Made by a program: the position numbers and the translations under genes
Shown here: piece after piece, positions 9,009 through 17,675 of the stretch
How the letters are laid out: each line of letters opens with the position of its first letter
Numbering within the stretch: the stretch's first letter is position 1
The notes under the pieces: model-generated
Told to the model about the DNA's origin: nothing
Seen by the model: only the letters and a program-made list of their open reading frames with translations
Databases searched by the model: none
Assembly (NCBI GenBank): GCA_947460825.1
Contig: CANHHA010000011.1
Span: 1 to 64,000 of the forward strand
Length of the DNA stretch: 64,000 nt
Reading direction: 5' to 3'
DNA from: Flavobacteriales bacterium
Lineage (GTDB): Bacteria; Bacteroidota; Bacteroidia; Flavobacteriales_D; Crocinitomicaceae

Positions 9009-9650
9009 TTAATCTTTTACGCAACGAACGGAGAATCCTCCACCTTTCCCGTAATGAAAAATATGGAAAGAATCATCACTATTCCCTAAATGGAAGTAAG
9101 AGGCAGACATTTCACTGTCCTCTGTTGCACCCCACCAGTAACCGTGATTACCTTTTTTGATGAATATTCCACCGTTGGTGCGGAAGCCACCAGGAAGTCC
9201 GTTGAAGCCGATTTCGTTGGTGCCATTACCCTCCTTGCCTTCATATGATTGCCAACCATTCGTACTTTTCATTTTTTTTCCTGCATTAGCCCCCTCTTCT
9301 CCTGGTGATAAATATTCGCTTAGTTGGTATAACTCAGTTTCCGTAGGCACGTGGTAACCAACAGGCGCTAAACCCCTAGGGTCGTTAACAGCATACCAGT
9401 TGAAGAGTTTACCGTATTTCTTATTATTCTTTTTCTTGTTTTCATAATAACACCAAGCAGGTACACCTTCGGTTTCCGCTTTTTGCCATTCTTCATTGCT
9501 TTTTACTTGCTTAATGGGGTCACCGTTACGAAAGGTACTTACATCCAAGTTTTTGTCCATCCATACTTGGGTTCCTATGGTTACCGTTTGAGAGAATGAA
9601 ATAAAACTAAAGCTGATTAATAGGGTGGAAATTATACTAACTATTTTCAT
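9009..9650 (-). CDS. secreted FISUMP-domain protein, 213 aa
   Basis: The N-terminus is a signal peptide (MKIVSIISTLLISFSFISFS). The remainder matches the Fibrobacter succinogenes major paralogous (FISUMP) domain seen across Bacteroidota: VTIGTQVWMDKNLDVSTF at the start, then GKLFNWYAVNDPRGLAP, GYHVPTETELYQL, GFNGLPGGFR, and GFSVRCVKD at the end. The domain is related to C-type-lectin/formylglycine-generating folds and occurs in surface proteins of mostly unknown role. No T9SS tail or lipid box, so it is secreted or periplasmic. Single gene among degraded sequence. Confidence 0.85.
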   Translation of the reverse strand: MKIVSIISTLLISFSFISFSQTVTIGTQVWMDKNLDVSTFRNGDPIKQVKSNEEWQKAETEGVPAWCYYENKKKNNKKYGKLFNWYAVNDPRGLAPVGYHVPTETELYQLSEYLSPGEEGANAGKKMKSTNGWQSYEGKEGNGTNEIGFNGLPGGFRTNGGIFIKKGNHGYWWGATEDSEMSASYFHLGNSDDSFHIFHYGKGGGFSVRCVKD

Positions 9651-9769
9651 TTATTTATTATTAAAATTATTGCTTCATTCTGTTATATTAATTTCTAAAA
9701 TTCAATTTCAAATTTAGAAAATTTTCGTCGTTAAAACCAATTCAGACGTTTATTTACAAGTTTGTTTGA

Positions 9770-10074
9770 ATAAAAGTTGAGCAAGTTGATGTCAACGACA
9801 TTATTCCTAACCAATTAAAAGTATATTACAACTTTAACGGAGAGTAGACTTATATAGATTTGGACCGGGTGTTCAATACTATTGATAAATTCCTTAATCT
9901 TTGAACGTATTAAAGACAGCTTCAGATTTTGATCTAAACAAAGCTCGAATAGTCAAAGGCGGCAGTTGGAATTCAAGTATTAACTTTTTGGATTTCAGAG
10001 CTAATGGAGTTTATCATGAAGAATCAAAAGAAACTCAAATTGGATTTAGAGTGGTTGGAGAGATTCTGAAATAA
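9770..10074 (+). pseudogene. fragment ending in an FGE/SUMF1-like C-terminus
   Basis: From 9898 the plus strand reads through to a TAA at 10072-10074 with RIVKGGSWNSS, FRANGVY and QIGFRVVGEI. These are the usual last elements of the formylglycine-generating-enzyme (sulfatase-modifying factor) fold: RVxRGGSW and GFRVV. Upstream, 9770-9904 is coding-like in another frame (DVNDIIPNQLKVYYNFNGE) and holds a TAG at 9845-9847. No start and most of the expected domain (about 200 residues) is missing. Whether the two parts come from one gene is inference. Confidence 0.55.
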
Positions 10075-10254
10075 TGATCAACCACTCCCTGTTCCACATT
10101 ACGCTAAAATCTTTATATAAACTGGCTTTCGCGCTTATCTCCCCTAATGATTTGACCTAAATCAGCAATAGGATTACCTATATTATGTGACAGAACAAAC
10201 AACATTTAACCCTTATTTTATTAAATTCTTCAGGGGAACCATCATACCACCGAT

Positions 10255-10503
10255 TTGTTAGGTCTATTCAATAAGATGGTTATTCCAATTGAGATAAAAT
10301 CAGGTAAAGAAGGTAAACTGAAATCATTGCACCAATTTATTGAAGGGGCACCTCATCCTTATGCTGTTCGAATCTATTCTAATAAATTCAGCATCGAAGA
10401 ACATTCAACAAGAAGTGGTAAAACATATTATTTGATGAACCTACCTTATTACTTGTCAACGAAACTAAATGAATATCTGAGTTATTTAGTTACCAATTTT
10501 TAA
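10255..10503 (+). pseudogene. C-terminal remnant of a DUF4143 AAA ATPase
   Basis: The frame is open from about 10225 with only a TTG as start and encodes KMVIPIEIKSGKEGKLKSL, followed by YAVRIYSNKFSIEEH and a YYLMNLPYYLS ending. This is the typical last part of AAA+ ATPases with a C-terminal DUF4143 (PD-(D/E)XK-like) domain; the P-loop and about 300 N-terminal residues are absent. A complete member of the family lies at 14327-15454. The fragment is followed immediately by repeat copy B, as if the repeat region marks a recombination edge. Confidence 0.7.
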
Positions 10504-10696
10504 ACCATTGAAACAACTCCAAATCCTACAAAAAGAGGTTCGGAAAAAATGTCAGTTAAGTCAACTCTGATCAAAAGTATACTCCTTTGGAGTGGTGTTT
10601 TTTGTGTGCACAAATGAAGTCTCGTCCTCAAATTTGTGAAAGCAAAAAAAGACAACATCGCTTTACGATGAAGCTTTTTGATCCATTGCACGTTAG
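10502..10696 (+). repeat. dispersed multi-hairpin repeat, copy B (decayed)
   Basis: Aligns over its length with 1320-1512: AAATCCTACAAAAAGAGG (10521), ACTCCTTTGGAGT hairpin, CAAATGAAGTCTCGTCCTC, CATCGCTTTACGATG, and TCCATTGCACGTTAG at 10682-10696. Compared with copy A, changes break base pairs on one side (GAGGAC to GAAGTC, GCGATG to ACGATG) without compensating changes, so structure is not being preserved here. Confidence 0.7.
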
Positions 10697-11002
10697 AAGA
10701 TGGAGTGCTTTCTGAAAAGTTAACGGAAGAAATTTTGAGCTTGATTATTTAATTCAAAACCGAAATCTTATCGAAACAAATAATTTGAAAACTCAGGTCA
10801 ACCGCTTGGTGGGGTCAATCTATAAGTTCTAATATGCAGGCAAAAAAATTAAAACATATTGAAATCATTGATTTATGACAAGACGAGGTGCTTTTCAGAG
10901 ACGTGGACAAAATCAACTATTCATCATGCTTGAATCAAGCTTTCTTAATCAAGACTGATTTAAGTTCAGAATTTTATCTCTAATTTCACTAAAAATTGAT
11001 TT
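10697..11002. other. intergenic with a short coding-like remnant
   Basis: From 10696 to 10752 one frame reads EDGVLSEKLTEEILSL then a stop; from 10743 to 10832 the next frame reads DYLIQNRNLIETNNLKTQVN to a TAA. Together they look like the end of a frameshifted gene, family unknown. From 10833 to 11002 I see nothing beyond the leader of the M48 gene. Confidence 0.3.
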
Positions 11003-12484
11003 TTGACTAAGAGAAAAGTAGTTTTATTCATGGTGTTGGTTTGTTCTTTTTTGGAACTACAAGCACAGAATGCGGACGAAAACAATGCGCAAATAGCTGA
11101 AATAAAACAGCAACTAATCGATCAAAATTTAACCTGTCCATCAAGTCAAGAATTGACCAATTCACAGAACGAACTTTACAAAAAGAAGAATAAGCAAAAA
11201 ATTGAAGCTGAATTGAAAATATTGAATTCCAGTTCAATTATTGCCGCGGGCGAATTGTATGTCAAAATCAATTCAATTTTTAACCGAATTTTAACGCTAA
11301 ACCCTGGAATCCCACAAAATACCCGTTTGGTATTGTATCGCTCCAATGATTTCAATGCGTTCACGATGGGTGACCATATTATTTTTGTGCATGTAGGATT
11401 ATTAAATGATCTAAAAAATGAAGCACAAATTGCCTTAGTTCTCTGTCATGAAATCGCTCACAACACCTTGCTTCACGTTGAAGAATCGATTGTTGAGTCG
11501 ATAAAAAATGAAACGGACAAAACCATTGAAAAAGAAATCGATGGAATTTTAAAAACTAGTTATGGTCAAGTAAGTGCACTAAACGCCTTACTATTACCAC
11601 GTATTTTAGAATCTCGCGAAAAATCCAGAAGTCATGAATTTGAGGCGGACTCACTTGGATTGATGTATTTAAAAGAAGCTCAGTTCAATTATACAGACGC
11701 GCTTTCGATGTTTCATGCCATGGAAAAAAGGAGTAAAAACGTGAGCGATTCCTTAAATTATAAAACCTACTTTCATTTTCAATCCATACCTTCCATAGAA
11801 ACATTGGATGCAGAATATATGCGAGAAAGTTCCTTGGGCTCATTTACTAAAGATGAATCAAAATTACCTTATTTAGCCACTCATCCCTATGATAGAGAAC
11901 GTTTCTATAAATTGGCGAATCTCTTAAATTTAGACACCACTTTTTCAAAATACGCCCCAACTTATGATGAAAATTATACCCTCATAGAGCGTCAAGTTGG
12001 AATAGAAATGATTCAAAATTCATGGGTAAACAAGAATTTTTCTGAAGTTATTTATCACTCTTTAAAATTTTTGGAAAATCACAGCGATAACAAAGAAGTA
12101 AAAGAGCATTTGATGTTAACATTCAAAGCCTTGAGTTACCTTAAGAAAAAGCGAATCGCGGGAAAATATCTTCAGTTACAAAATCCAAAATTCTCGGAAG
12201 ATTTTGATCGTATTTGTGCGCTTTCTTACGCTATCTCGCCAACAGATTGTGACGATCTTTTTTCGCTTTACAAAAATGAAATTCCTACGTTAGATTCACC
12301 AATAAATGAATTGGTAGCAATCATTCTATTGGCTGAAAGTGAAGATTATCCCACTCTTGATGTAACTTGGAAAGAAAACAAAGAAGCGATTTACCTTTCA
12401 AATTATAGTTTTATTCTGGAGGAAATTGAGCGATATTTGTACGCGAATAAAAAACTAACCTTTGTAAAACCAAAAAATAAATAA
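11003..12484 (+). CDS. secreted M48-type zinc metalloprotease, 493 aa
   Basis: A TTG at 11003 gives MTKRKVVLFMVLVCSFLELQAQ, a good signal peptide with a basic n-region; an in-frame TGA lies two codons upstream, and the first ATG (11030) would remove the basic residues, so TTG start is favoured. The zinc motif HEIAH is in LVLCHEIAHNTLLH, and the third-ligand region is SHEFEADSLGL, as in M48 (HtpX/Ste24/BepA-like) peptidases. The C-terminal half is helical and TPR-like (VKEHLMLTFKALSYLKKKR). BepA-type members degrade misfolded envelope proteins; that role here is inference. The next gene starts immediately at 12485, so the two are co-transcribed. Confidence 0.85.
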   Translation: MTKRKVVLFMVLVCSFLELQAQNADENNAQIAEIKQQLIDQNLTCPSSQELTNSQNELYKKKNKQKIEAELKILNSSSIIAAGELYVKINSIFNRILTLNPGIPQNTRLVLYRSNDFNAFTMGDHIIFVHVGLLNDLKNEAQIALVLCHEIAHNTLLHVEESIVESIKNETDKTIEKEIDGILKTSYGQVSALNALLLPRILESREKSRSHEFEADSLGLMYLKEAQFNYTDALSMFHAMEKRSKNVSDSLNYKTYFHFQSIPSIETLDAEYMRESSLGSFTKDESKLPYLATHPYDRERFYKLANLLNLDTTFSKYAPTYDENYTLIERQVGIEMIQNSWVNKNFSEVIYHSLKFLENHSDNKEVKEHLMLTFKALSYLKKKRIAGKYLQLQNPKFSEDFDRICALSYAISPTDCDDLFSLYKNEIPTLDSPINELVAIILLAESEDYPTLDVTWKENKEAIYLSNYSFILEEIERYLYANKKLTFVKPKNK

Positions 12485-14062
12485 ATGAAACATCTAAAAC
12501 TGGTACTGTTTGCATTGCTTTTGAGCGTGTTATCAGTAAATGCCCAACAGGCGAGTGTGGAGAATGTATTGAACTTAAGGTCCGCCAAACATTCAGGACA
12601 AATTATTGAGAACAACAAACTTGTTGGCTACTTTATTTTCTTTACCAAGGAGAAAGTAGATAAAAATAATACCGCTTATGAAATTGAAATGTTTGATGAT
12701 AATTACAATCCTGCATCAAAATTTGAAATTGTAAGACCAAAAAATTCTATTCTCATAGAAATGGTATATAATGGAAGCGTTTTTATGTTACATTTTTATG
12801 ATTCAAAAACAGGCTATGAGTTTGTTACGTTTGATAGAAGCGGTGCTATGAAAGGCTCTAAATCTATAGCGAAGGATGAAATTAGTAGATGGGATTTAAA
12901 TAAAGTTGCTATGAATTTGCAATCAGCAACAGAGAACGTTTCCATCTATCCAAATGGAGATAAAGGATTTATTCGTTCAACGTTCACTAAAAACAAAAAA
13001 GTAGGATATGAAATTGTAGCTTATGACAACGAAGCAAATGAAGTTTGGAGTTACCAATCAAACGAAATTTCAGAAATGTTGGAAATGGTAGAAATTAATG
13101 ACATTTCAGCTAATTATTTAACTGCCACTGTTACCAAGAAAAAAAACATTTCAACTCGTGAAATGTCGAATTATTTGCTTTTACTTAATTTAACTGATGG
13201 ATCAAAAATTACAGAAATAAGTATGGGAGATGACGCAACTGGTTTACGTTCATTACTTAAATCATTCTTGAATGAAAGCAAGAAAAACATTACGATTGTT
13301 GGTGAATACTATAAACCGAATGATGATATTGTTAAAGATAAAAGTCAAGGGTTATATATGCAAGAAATTTCATTAGAAGGAGTAGATTTAGGGGTTACCA
13401 ACTACGCTTGGAAAGGTGATATTGATCAATTCGTGTCACTAACGGATGAAGATGGAAAAAAAGAGCGACCATTTTATGCGTTTTTTCATGATGTAATCGT
13501 ATCTAAAAATGGACATGTTTTCTTGATTGGTGAGCAATTTTTGAAACAAGTAAGTGCTGGAGGAATCGCATTGCAAGTTGCAGCAGGCGCTTTGGGTGGT
13601 TCATCAAACGCTTCTGCTTTTGAAATGTTGTTAGGTGACATGATTGTGGTGGAATTTGATGAAAAAAAGAATTTAGTTGATTTTAAAAAGGTTGAAAAGA
13701 AAAAAACTAACATCATACTTCCTTCAGGGATGGGAATATATGGTTCAACCACTTTGGGTTATTACATCAAATCTCTTGGAGCTTTTGATTATTCTTTCAC
13801 CTCTAGAAATAAAGAAAAAGATTACTATGACGTAATTTATATTGATGCCAATAGAAAAGAAGATGATAAATCAGCGAAAAGCGATTTAATGGTGGGTGTA
13901 ATTTCCATTAAATCAGGCAAGGTTAGCGAAAGTAGAATTCCAATAAGCTGTGAGTCTAGATATTGGTGGATCCAACCCGGTAAACCAGGGTATATTTCAG
14001 TTTCAGAATATTATCGAAAAGAAAAGAAAATCGATATGCGTTTGGAAAAATTGACGTATTAA
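12485..14062 (+). CDS. hypothetical exported protein, 525 aa
   Basis: The ATG directly abuts the stop of the M48 gene (TAAATG), indicating translational coupling. It starts with a signal peptide (MKHLKLVLFALLLSVLSVNA). The mature part is rich in beta strands and has repeated phrases such as VAYDNEANEVWSYQ and VFLIGEQFL typical of large beta-propeller or sheet proteins, but I recognise no domain. No T9SS tail, so periplasmic or outer-membrane-associated. The partner relationship with the metalloprotease is inferred from gene order only. A terminator follows. Confidence 0.7.
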   Translation: MKHLKLVLFALLLSVLSVNAQQASVENVLNLRSAKHSGQIIENNKLVGYFIFFTKEKVDKNNTAYEIEMFDDNYNPASKFEIVRPKNSILIEMVYNGSVFMLHFYDSKTGYEFVTFDRSGAMKGSKSIAKDEISRWDLNKVAMNLQSATENVSIYPNGDKGFIRSTFTKNKKVGYEIVAYDNEANEVWSYQSNEISEMLEMVEINDISANYLTATVTKKKNISTREMSNYLLLLNLTDGSKITEISMGDDATGLRSLLKSFLNESKKNITIVGEYYKPNDDIVKDKSQGLYMQEISLEGVDLGVTNYAWKGDIDQFVSLTDEDGKKERPFYAFFHDVIVSKNGHVFLIGEQFLKQVSAGGIALQVAAGALGGSSNASAFEMLLGDMIVVEFDEKKNLVDFKKVEKKKTNIILPSGMGIYGSTTLGYYIKSLGAFDYSFTSRNKEKDYYDVIYIDANRKEDDKSAKSDLMVGVISIKSGKVSESRIPISCESRYWWIQPGKPGYISVSEYYRKEKKIDMRLEKLTY

Positions 14063-14089
14063 GTCCAAATTCAACTATTTTTTTTTAAT

Positions 14090-14118
14090 AAAGGGAGGTC
14101 TTAACTTCCCTTTTTTTT
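14090..14118 (+). terminator. rho-independent terminator of the M48 operon
   Basis: AAAGGGAGGT pairs with ACTTCCCTTT through one G-T wobble, with a 4-base loop, followed by a run of eight T. Confidence 0.8.
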
Positions 14119-14148
14119 ATGCTTGTTATTTTTCTAATTATAACGAAT

Positions 14149-14181
14149 GCTTAGCTCGTTTTTGTTAATAAGGAGCTAAGC
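14149..14181. repeat. 9-bp inverted repeat
   Basis: GCTTAGCTC (14149-14157) and GAGCTAAGC (14173-14181) are exact complements with a 15-base AT-rich loop; no T run follows. It lies in the spacer before the left 31-bp direct repeat. Purpose unknown. Confidence 0.4.
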
Positions 14182-14293
14182 CAATAGTCTCGTTTGAAGT
14201 TTTTCAACCAAGCATCCAGGATGATCGCATTGAACCACAATGGCCGTATTGTTGATAAAATTGTTGCTTCTTTTGATAAGACCGTAGTAGCTG

Positions 14294-14324
14294 TAGCGGA
14301 GTTACGTGGGTTCGAGGTGGGGCA
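14294..14324 (+). repeat. 31-bp direct repeat, left copy
   Basis: TAGCGGAGTTACGTGGGTTC and the next 11 bases match 15548-15578 at 30 of 31 positions (one G/C difference), in the same orientation. The pair closely brackets the DUF4143 ATPase gene (14327-15454). Confidence 0.8.
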
Positions 14325-14326
14325 TG

Positions 14327-15454
14327 TTATTTATTGTTATTTCTTACAAACGCTCTGAAATTGTCCTTATCGATGATGTGGCCTGCTGCGTTGTATTCGC
14401 GCAAAAAGGAAGCAGGTATTTTTGCGGTAGGTTTGGATTTCCATTTAAACTCATAGGCTGTTATTTGTCCGTTGGATTCTTCGACAAAATCGATTTCTTG
14501 TCTTTGAACCGTGCGCCAGAAATAATTATTGGTATACAGCTGATGGTATTGTTGTAATTTTATTCGCTCAGCAATTAAAAAGTTCTCCCATAAGGCTCCT
14601 TTATCTGTTCGTAAATCGATTGGGTTCAAGTTATTGATAATCATGTTCCGAATGCCATTGTCGTAGAAGTAAATCTTACGATTATTTTTTATTTCCTTGC
14701 GCTGATTTCTACTGAAACTATTTAACCTAAAAACAATGAATGCCTTTTCAAGCAAATCAATATATTTTGAAACAGTAGCCTTGTCTATCTGCAACAAATT
14801 CGATAATTCATTATAAGAAACTTCACTCCCCAGTTGCAATGCCAGGGCTTTTAGCAATTTATCCAAGAGTTCCGGTTTCTTAATTCCAGTTAAAGAAAGT
14901 ACATCTTTATATAGATAACTAGAAGTAAGCTGTTTCAATACATCCCGGGCTTCTGAACGGTGATTCAACACATCCGGATACATACCATAAACTAATCGTT
15001 CTTCCAATTGAGCAGATGCTTCAACATACCCCACGTGATCTTCAAATTCCTCCCAACTGATCGGAAATAAATGGTATTCATACTTTCTTCCTGTTAAGGG
15101 TTCTTGCGTGTATTGACTGATCTCCAAGGCAGAAGATCCGCTCAAGACCAATTGTACGTTGGTAAATTGATCTGTTATCATCTTAGCAATCAGTCCTACC
15201 TCTTTAATTCGTTGGGCTTCATCGATAAAAACAGTTTTGTTTTCTCCAATGATCGCTTTCAATTTTGAAACACCGGCATCTTCCAATAAATCTCTGATTT
15301 CAGGGTCATCTCCATTTAAAAATAAAAAATCTTTGTCCGCCAAACACTCTTTTATCAAGGTGGTTTTACCAACTTGTCTTGGTCCAAGAAGCACAATTGC
15401 CTTTCCTTTATTAAAGTTCGCAATTAACGATTCAAATAAGTATCTTTTTATCAT
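14327..15454 (-). CDS. AAA+ ATPase with C-terminal DUF4143 domain, 375 aa
   Basis: The start MIKRYLFESL (ATG at 15452-15454) is typical for the family; a TTG three codons upstream is part of the -7 element TATATTTG. Walker A is GPRQVGKTT, Walker B TVFIDEAQR, and LSGSSALEI is the sensor region. A winged-helix segment (SYNELSNLLQIDKATVSKYI) follows, and DUF4143 closes with WRTVQRQEIDFVEESNGQ and AYEFKWKSK, the PD-(D/E)XK-like pattern (D, ExK). Family knowledge: widespread, poorly understood ATPases carried by many mobile or laterally moving segments. Direct repeats on either side suggest it moved in as a cassette. Confidence 0.9.
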   Translation of the reverse strand: MIKRYLFESLIANFNKGKAIVLLGPRQVGKTTLIKECLADKDFLFLNGDDPEIRDLLEDAGVSKLKAIIGENKTVFIDEAQRIKEVGLIAKMITDQFTNVQLVLSGSSALEISQYTQEPLTGRKYEYHLFPISWEEFEDHVGYVEASAQLEERLVYGMYPDVLNHRSEARDVLKQLTSSYLYKDVLSLTGIKKPELLDKLLKALALQLGSEVSYNELSNLLQIDKATVSKYIDLLEKAFIVFRLNSFSRNQRKEIKNNRKIYFYDNGIRNMIINNLNPIDLRTDKGALWENFLIAERIKLQQYHQLYTNNYFWRTVQRQEIDFVEESNGQITAYEFKWKSKPTAKIPASFLREYNAAGHIIDKDNFRAFVRNNNK

Positions 15455-15460
15455 AATCCC

Positions 15461-15468
15461 CAAATATA
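15461..15468 (-). promoter_or_regulatory. -7 element for the DUF4143 ATPase gene
   Basis: The minus strand reads TATATTTG seven bases before the ATG at 15454, matching TAnnTTTG. It decides against the upstream TTG as start. Confidence 0.5.
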
Positions 15469-15547
15469 CGGTTTTTTTAGTGAATTAATTCCCTGAAATA
15501 ACATTGTAAATGGGTGATATCTTCCCTGAATGTTTGCCTCTTACATA

Positions 15548-15578
15548 TAGCGGAGTTACGTGGGTTCGAGCTGGGGCA
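15548..15578 (+). repeat. 31-bp direct repeat, right copy
   Basis: Matches 14294-14324 with one mismatch; lies 94 bp upstream of the ATPase start. Both copies contain ACGTGGGTTCGAG, which resembles the T-stem/T-loop of a tRNA. Confidence 0.8.
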
Positions 15579-15658
15579 CTATAAAATAAAATAAATTGAA
15601 TCGCCACCAAACCCTCCCAAACAGATTATCGATCACAAAGTCTCTTAAAACTTAAAAA

Positions 15659-16531
15659 TCACAACTTAACAATTTGTTTTTGAATCAAATAATCCAACCC
15701 TGAAACTTGAAGAGAATACACACCATGACGCAATTCACTTAAATCAACCTGATTCAAACCTTTTACTAATTTGCTTTGAAGGACAATTTCCCCTAAAAGA
15801 TTGTATACCTTAAAATCCGAGTTTTCCAAATAACCACATTGTATTGTTACATTGTCAACTACAGGATTGGGATATATTTTAATCGGGCAATCCAAAAAAC
15901 TTAAGGCGTATTCCTTAACAACGAATTGATTGTAATTTGACACCGATAACTTAATCCAACCCAAGTGATTGATGCCATTAATTTGCTTTCTAAACCCAAT
16001 GTAATGGTCTCCGGATATCCATGAATCCATGGAATGATAACTGATAAAACTGGGATAATTACCATAAGAGTAATCCACAATATTCTTTACCGCTTGCTGA
16101 TTGCATTGTTCCATTTTAATGGAATCATTCCACTCAAATGCTTTAACCAACGAAAAATACGCCGGATTATATACAATTTGGCCCGCAACAATGGATCCAA
16201 TTGTATCAATTACATTCGTATCAATCGCAAAGTAACTGCTGTCAGATGAACTTAATGTTATTTTTTTATCACCTCCAGATCCCCCCATGTAACATGAAGT
16301 GGTTAGCGTAAAGTCAGTAACATTATTTTGATCAACATCGAATTTATAGGATTTTGTGGCACACCCAAAAGGAGTATAAGAAGAAACTGCAGTGTCTACT
16401 ACATCATGGACATGCATATAGATTAAAGAAGGGTTAATTACTATTGACTCCGATTGGGAAAAGTCAAAGAATGTAATCCAAAAGAAGATAGGTAGTAATA
16501 CAAGTTTTATGCGATAGGAATTAACCTTCAT
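15659..16531 (-). CDS. secreted protein with T9SS type A sorting domain, 290 aa
   Basis: I place the start at MKVNSYRIKLVLLPIFFW, which gives a normal signal peptide; the frame extends 13 codons further upstream. The body has no domain I recognise and contains several cysteines (FGCATKSYKF, TTSCYMGGSGG). The end is a clear T9SS sorting domain: IKIYPNPVVDNVTIQ, FKVYNLLGEIVLQS, LRHGVYSLQVS, QKQIVKL. The protein is therefore exported across the outer membrane. It is about 80 bp downstream of the gene at 16615 on the same strand and may be co-transcribed with it. Confidence 0.8.
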   Translation of the reverse strand: MKVNSYRIKLVLLPIFFWITFFDFSQSESIVINPSLIYMHVHDVVDTAVSSYTPFGCATKSYKFDVDQNNVTDFTLTTSCYMGGSGGDKKITLSSSDSSYFAIDTNVIDTIGSIVAGQIVYNPAYFSLVKAFEWNDSIKMEQCNQQAVKNIVDYSYGNYPSFISYHSMDSWISGDHYIGFRKQINGINHLGWIKLSVSNYNQFVVKEYALSFLDCPIKIYPNPVVDNVTIQCGYLENSDFKVYNLLGEIVLQSKLVKGLNQVDLSELRHGVYSLQVSGLDYLIQKQIVKL

Positions 16532-16614
16532 ATTCAAAGAATTGAATTTTAACTTGCTTAGACTGCTCATCTCATTTTAATTTAAAATTAGTTCCTCCCC
16601 TCCGACTCCATCTA

Positions 16615-17100
16615 TCAATAATTCTTTGTGGTCTTAGTTTTCTCCTGCTTAAGCTCCTTTTTATGCTTTACCCCTTGATCTGACGAATCCGTATCATAGG
16701 CATAAGCGCCCGCGAGTTGACGACTCCGACATCCCGTTAATATAAGTAGCGAGGATACCAGGAATAACATCATGGGCTTTAATACACGGTACCGATAGCT
16801 CGATGTTTGAACCGTTTGGTACCAAGTGATTATCTTATCCTTCCAATTCCCAAAGGGTTTATCTAATTGTTCCGCATAAAAATTACCACAGCGATGCGCA
16901 GTAGCGTCGATAGTAATCTCATGTTCAATTTCCTCAGCATTTAAGGACCTGAAATCCTTGACTGAAATCTTACAGTCAGTACAAAACCTACCCGTAGCAT
17001 TCGGAGTCATATCGCTGAATTTTTTTAAACAGGTAAAGGTAAGGTTCGGTTTCGCTTGCCTCATATATCTAAAGTTAGCATTTAAATCCAAATTATTCAT
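16615..17100 (-). CDS. membrane protein with an N-terminal Cys-rich domain, 161 aa
   Basis: Residues 20-80 carry a pattern common in Bacteroidota proteins ahead of a membrane helix: CLKKFSDMTPNATGRFCTDC, VKDFRSLNAEEI and HRCGNFYAEQL, with cysteines and a histidine that probably bind metal. A hydrophobic helix follows at about 108-125 (LKPMMLFLVSSLLILTGC), ending in a lipobox-like Cys, then a short charged tail (KKELKQEKTKTTK). In relatives this N-terminal domain precedes TonB-like or carboxypeptidase-like regions, absent here. Function unknown. Confidence 0.65.
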   Translation of the reverse strand: MNNLDLNANFRYMRQAKPNLTFTCLKKFSDMTPNATGRFCTDCKISVKDFRSLNAEEIEHEITIDATAHRCGNFYAEQLDKPFGNWKDKIITWYQTVQTSSYRYRVLKPMMLFLVSSLLILTGCRSRQLAGAYAYDTDSSDQGVKHKKELKQEKTKTTKNY

Positions 17101-17147
17101 TGTAGTAACGCTAGTGATTTTATGAGTACTTAAAGAAAAAGCTAGCT

Positions 17148-17213
17148 ATGAAAAATCAACTATTTTCCCTATCCTTCTTATCCCTTGTTTTCTGCAAATT
17201 ACCCCTTACCTAG
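17148..17213 (+). other. 21-codon ORF resembling an orphan signal peptide
   Basis: ATG at 17148 gives MKNQLFSLSFLSLVFCKLPL then T and TAG. The sequence is signal-peptide-like and sits just before a small secreted protein gene, so it may be the start of a decayed paralogue; it is too short to be sure. Confidence 0.2.
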
Positions 17214-17311
17214 AACATGTAACCAAAGACAATTGATAAGTTGTTAGATAATTCTAAAAAAGAAATAATTTAAAATTTGATAAAAAATTATTACCAAATA
17301 ACTCTATTCGA

Positions 17312-17566
17312 ATGAAAATCCTACTTTTTAGTTTCGCTTCTCTTTTCTTCTCTACAGTAACCGCGCAAAAAATAGCGTTGCAGCAAGACACCTTATTGTT
17401 GAAAAATACTAATCTCAAAATCGTCAATGGCAAAGATATTTCAACAATGTCTCCGAACGAACAAGGACTAATTATTTTCATGGAATCACTTACAGATGAG
17501 CAAGCGTTTGAGTTTCTTAAACTCTTTGTAGTTGGGGAAATTCATTACATCCAGAAGAAGGAATAA
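17312..17566 (+). CDS. small secreted protein, 84 aa
   Basis: A signal peptide (MKILLFSFASLFFSTVTAQ) precedes a 65-residue mature part. Near its end is SLTDEQAFEFLKLFVVGE, aligning with WTPEQKQEFASVFFIE in the gene at 18049 and WPEEERQYFIDHFVYK at 17676: the shared pattern is E-(Q/E)-x3-F-x3-F. The three genes lie within 1 kb and look like diverged paralogues. No known family; probably periplasmic. The frame is complete and starts at an ATG with an AT-rich leader. Confidence 0.5.
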   Translation: MKILLFSFASLFFSTVTAQKIALQQDTLLLKNTNLKIVNGKDISTMSPNEQGLIIFMESLTDEQAFEFLKLFVVGEIHYIQKKE

Positions 17567-17675
17567 TTACCTCAGTTCATTCATCAACCGAGAGACCTTT
17601 GTGTAAATTCACGGGTTAGATTATATTAAATAGCACCTCGATAACCCTATTGAATTTCAGTAGTGAAAACCTCCT

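Noticed and set aside
14294-15578. Insertion sequence with target-site duplication
   Set aside because: There is no transposase and no terminal inverted repeats; 31 bp is too long for a usual target duplication, so only a cassette between direct repeats is claimed.
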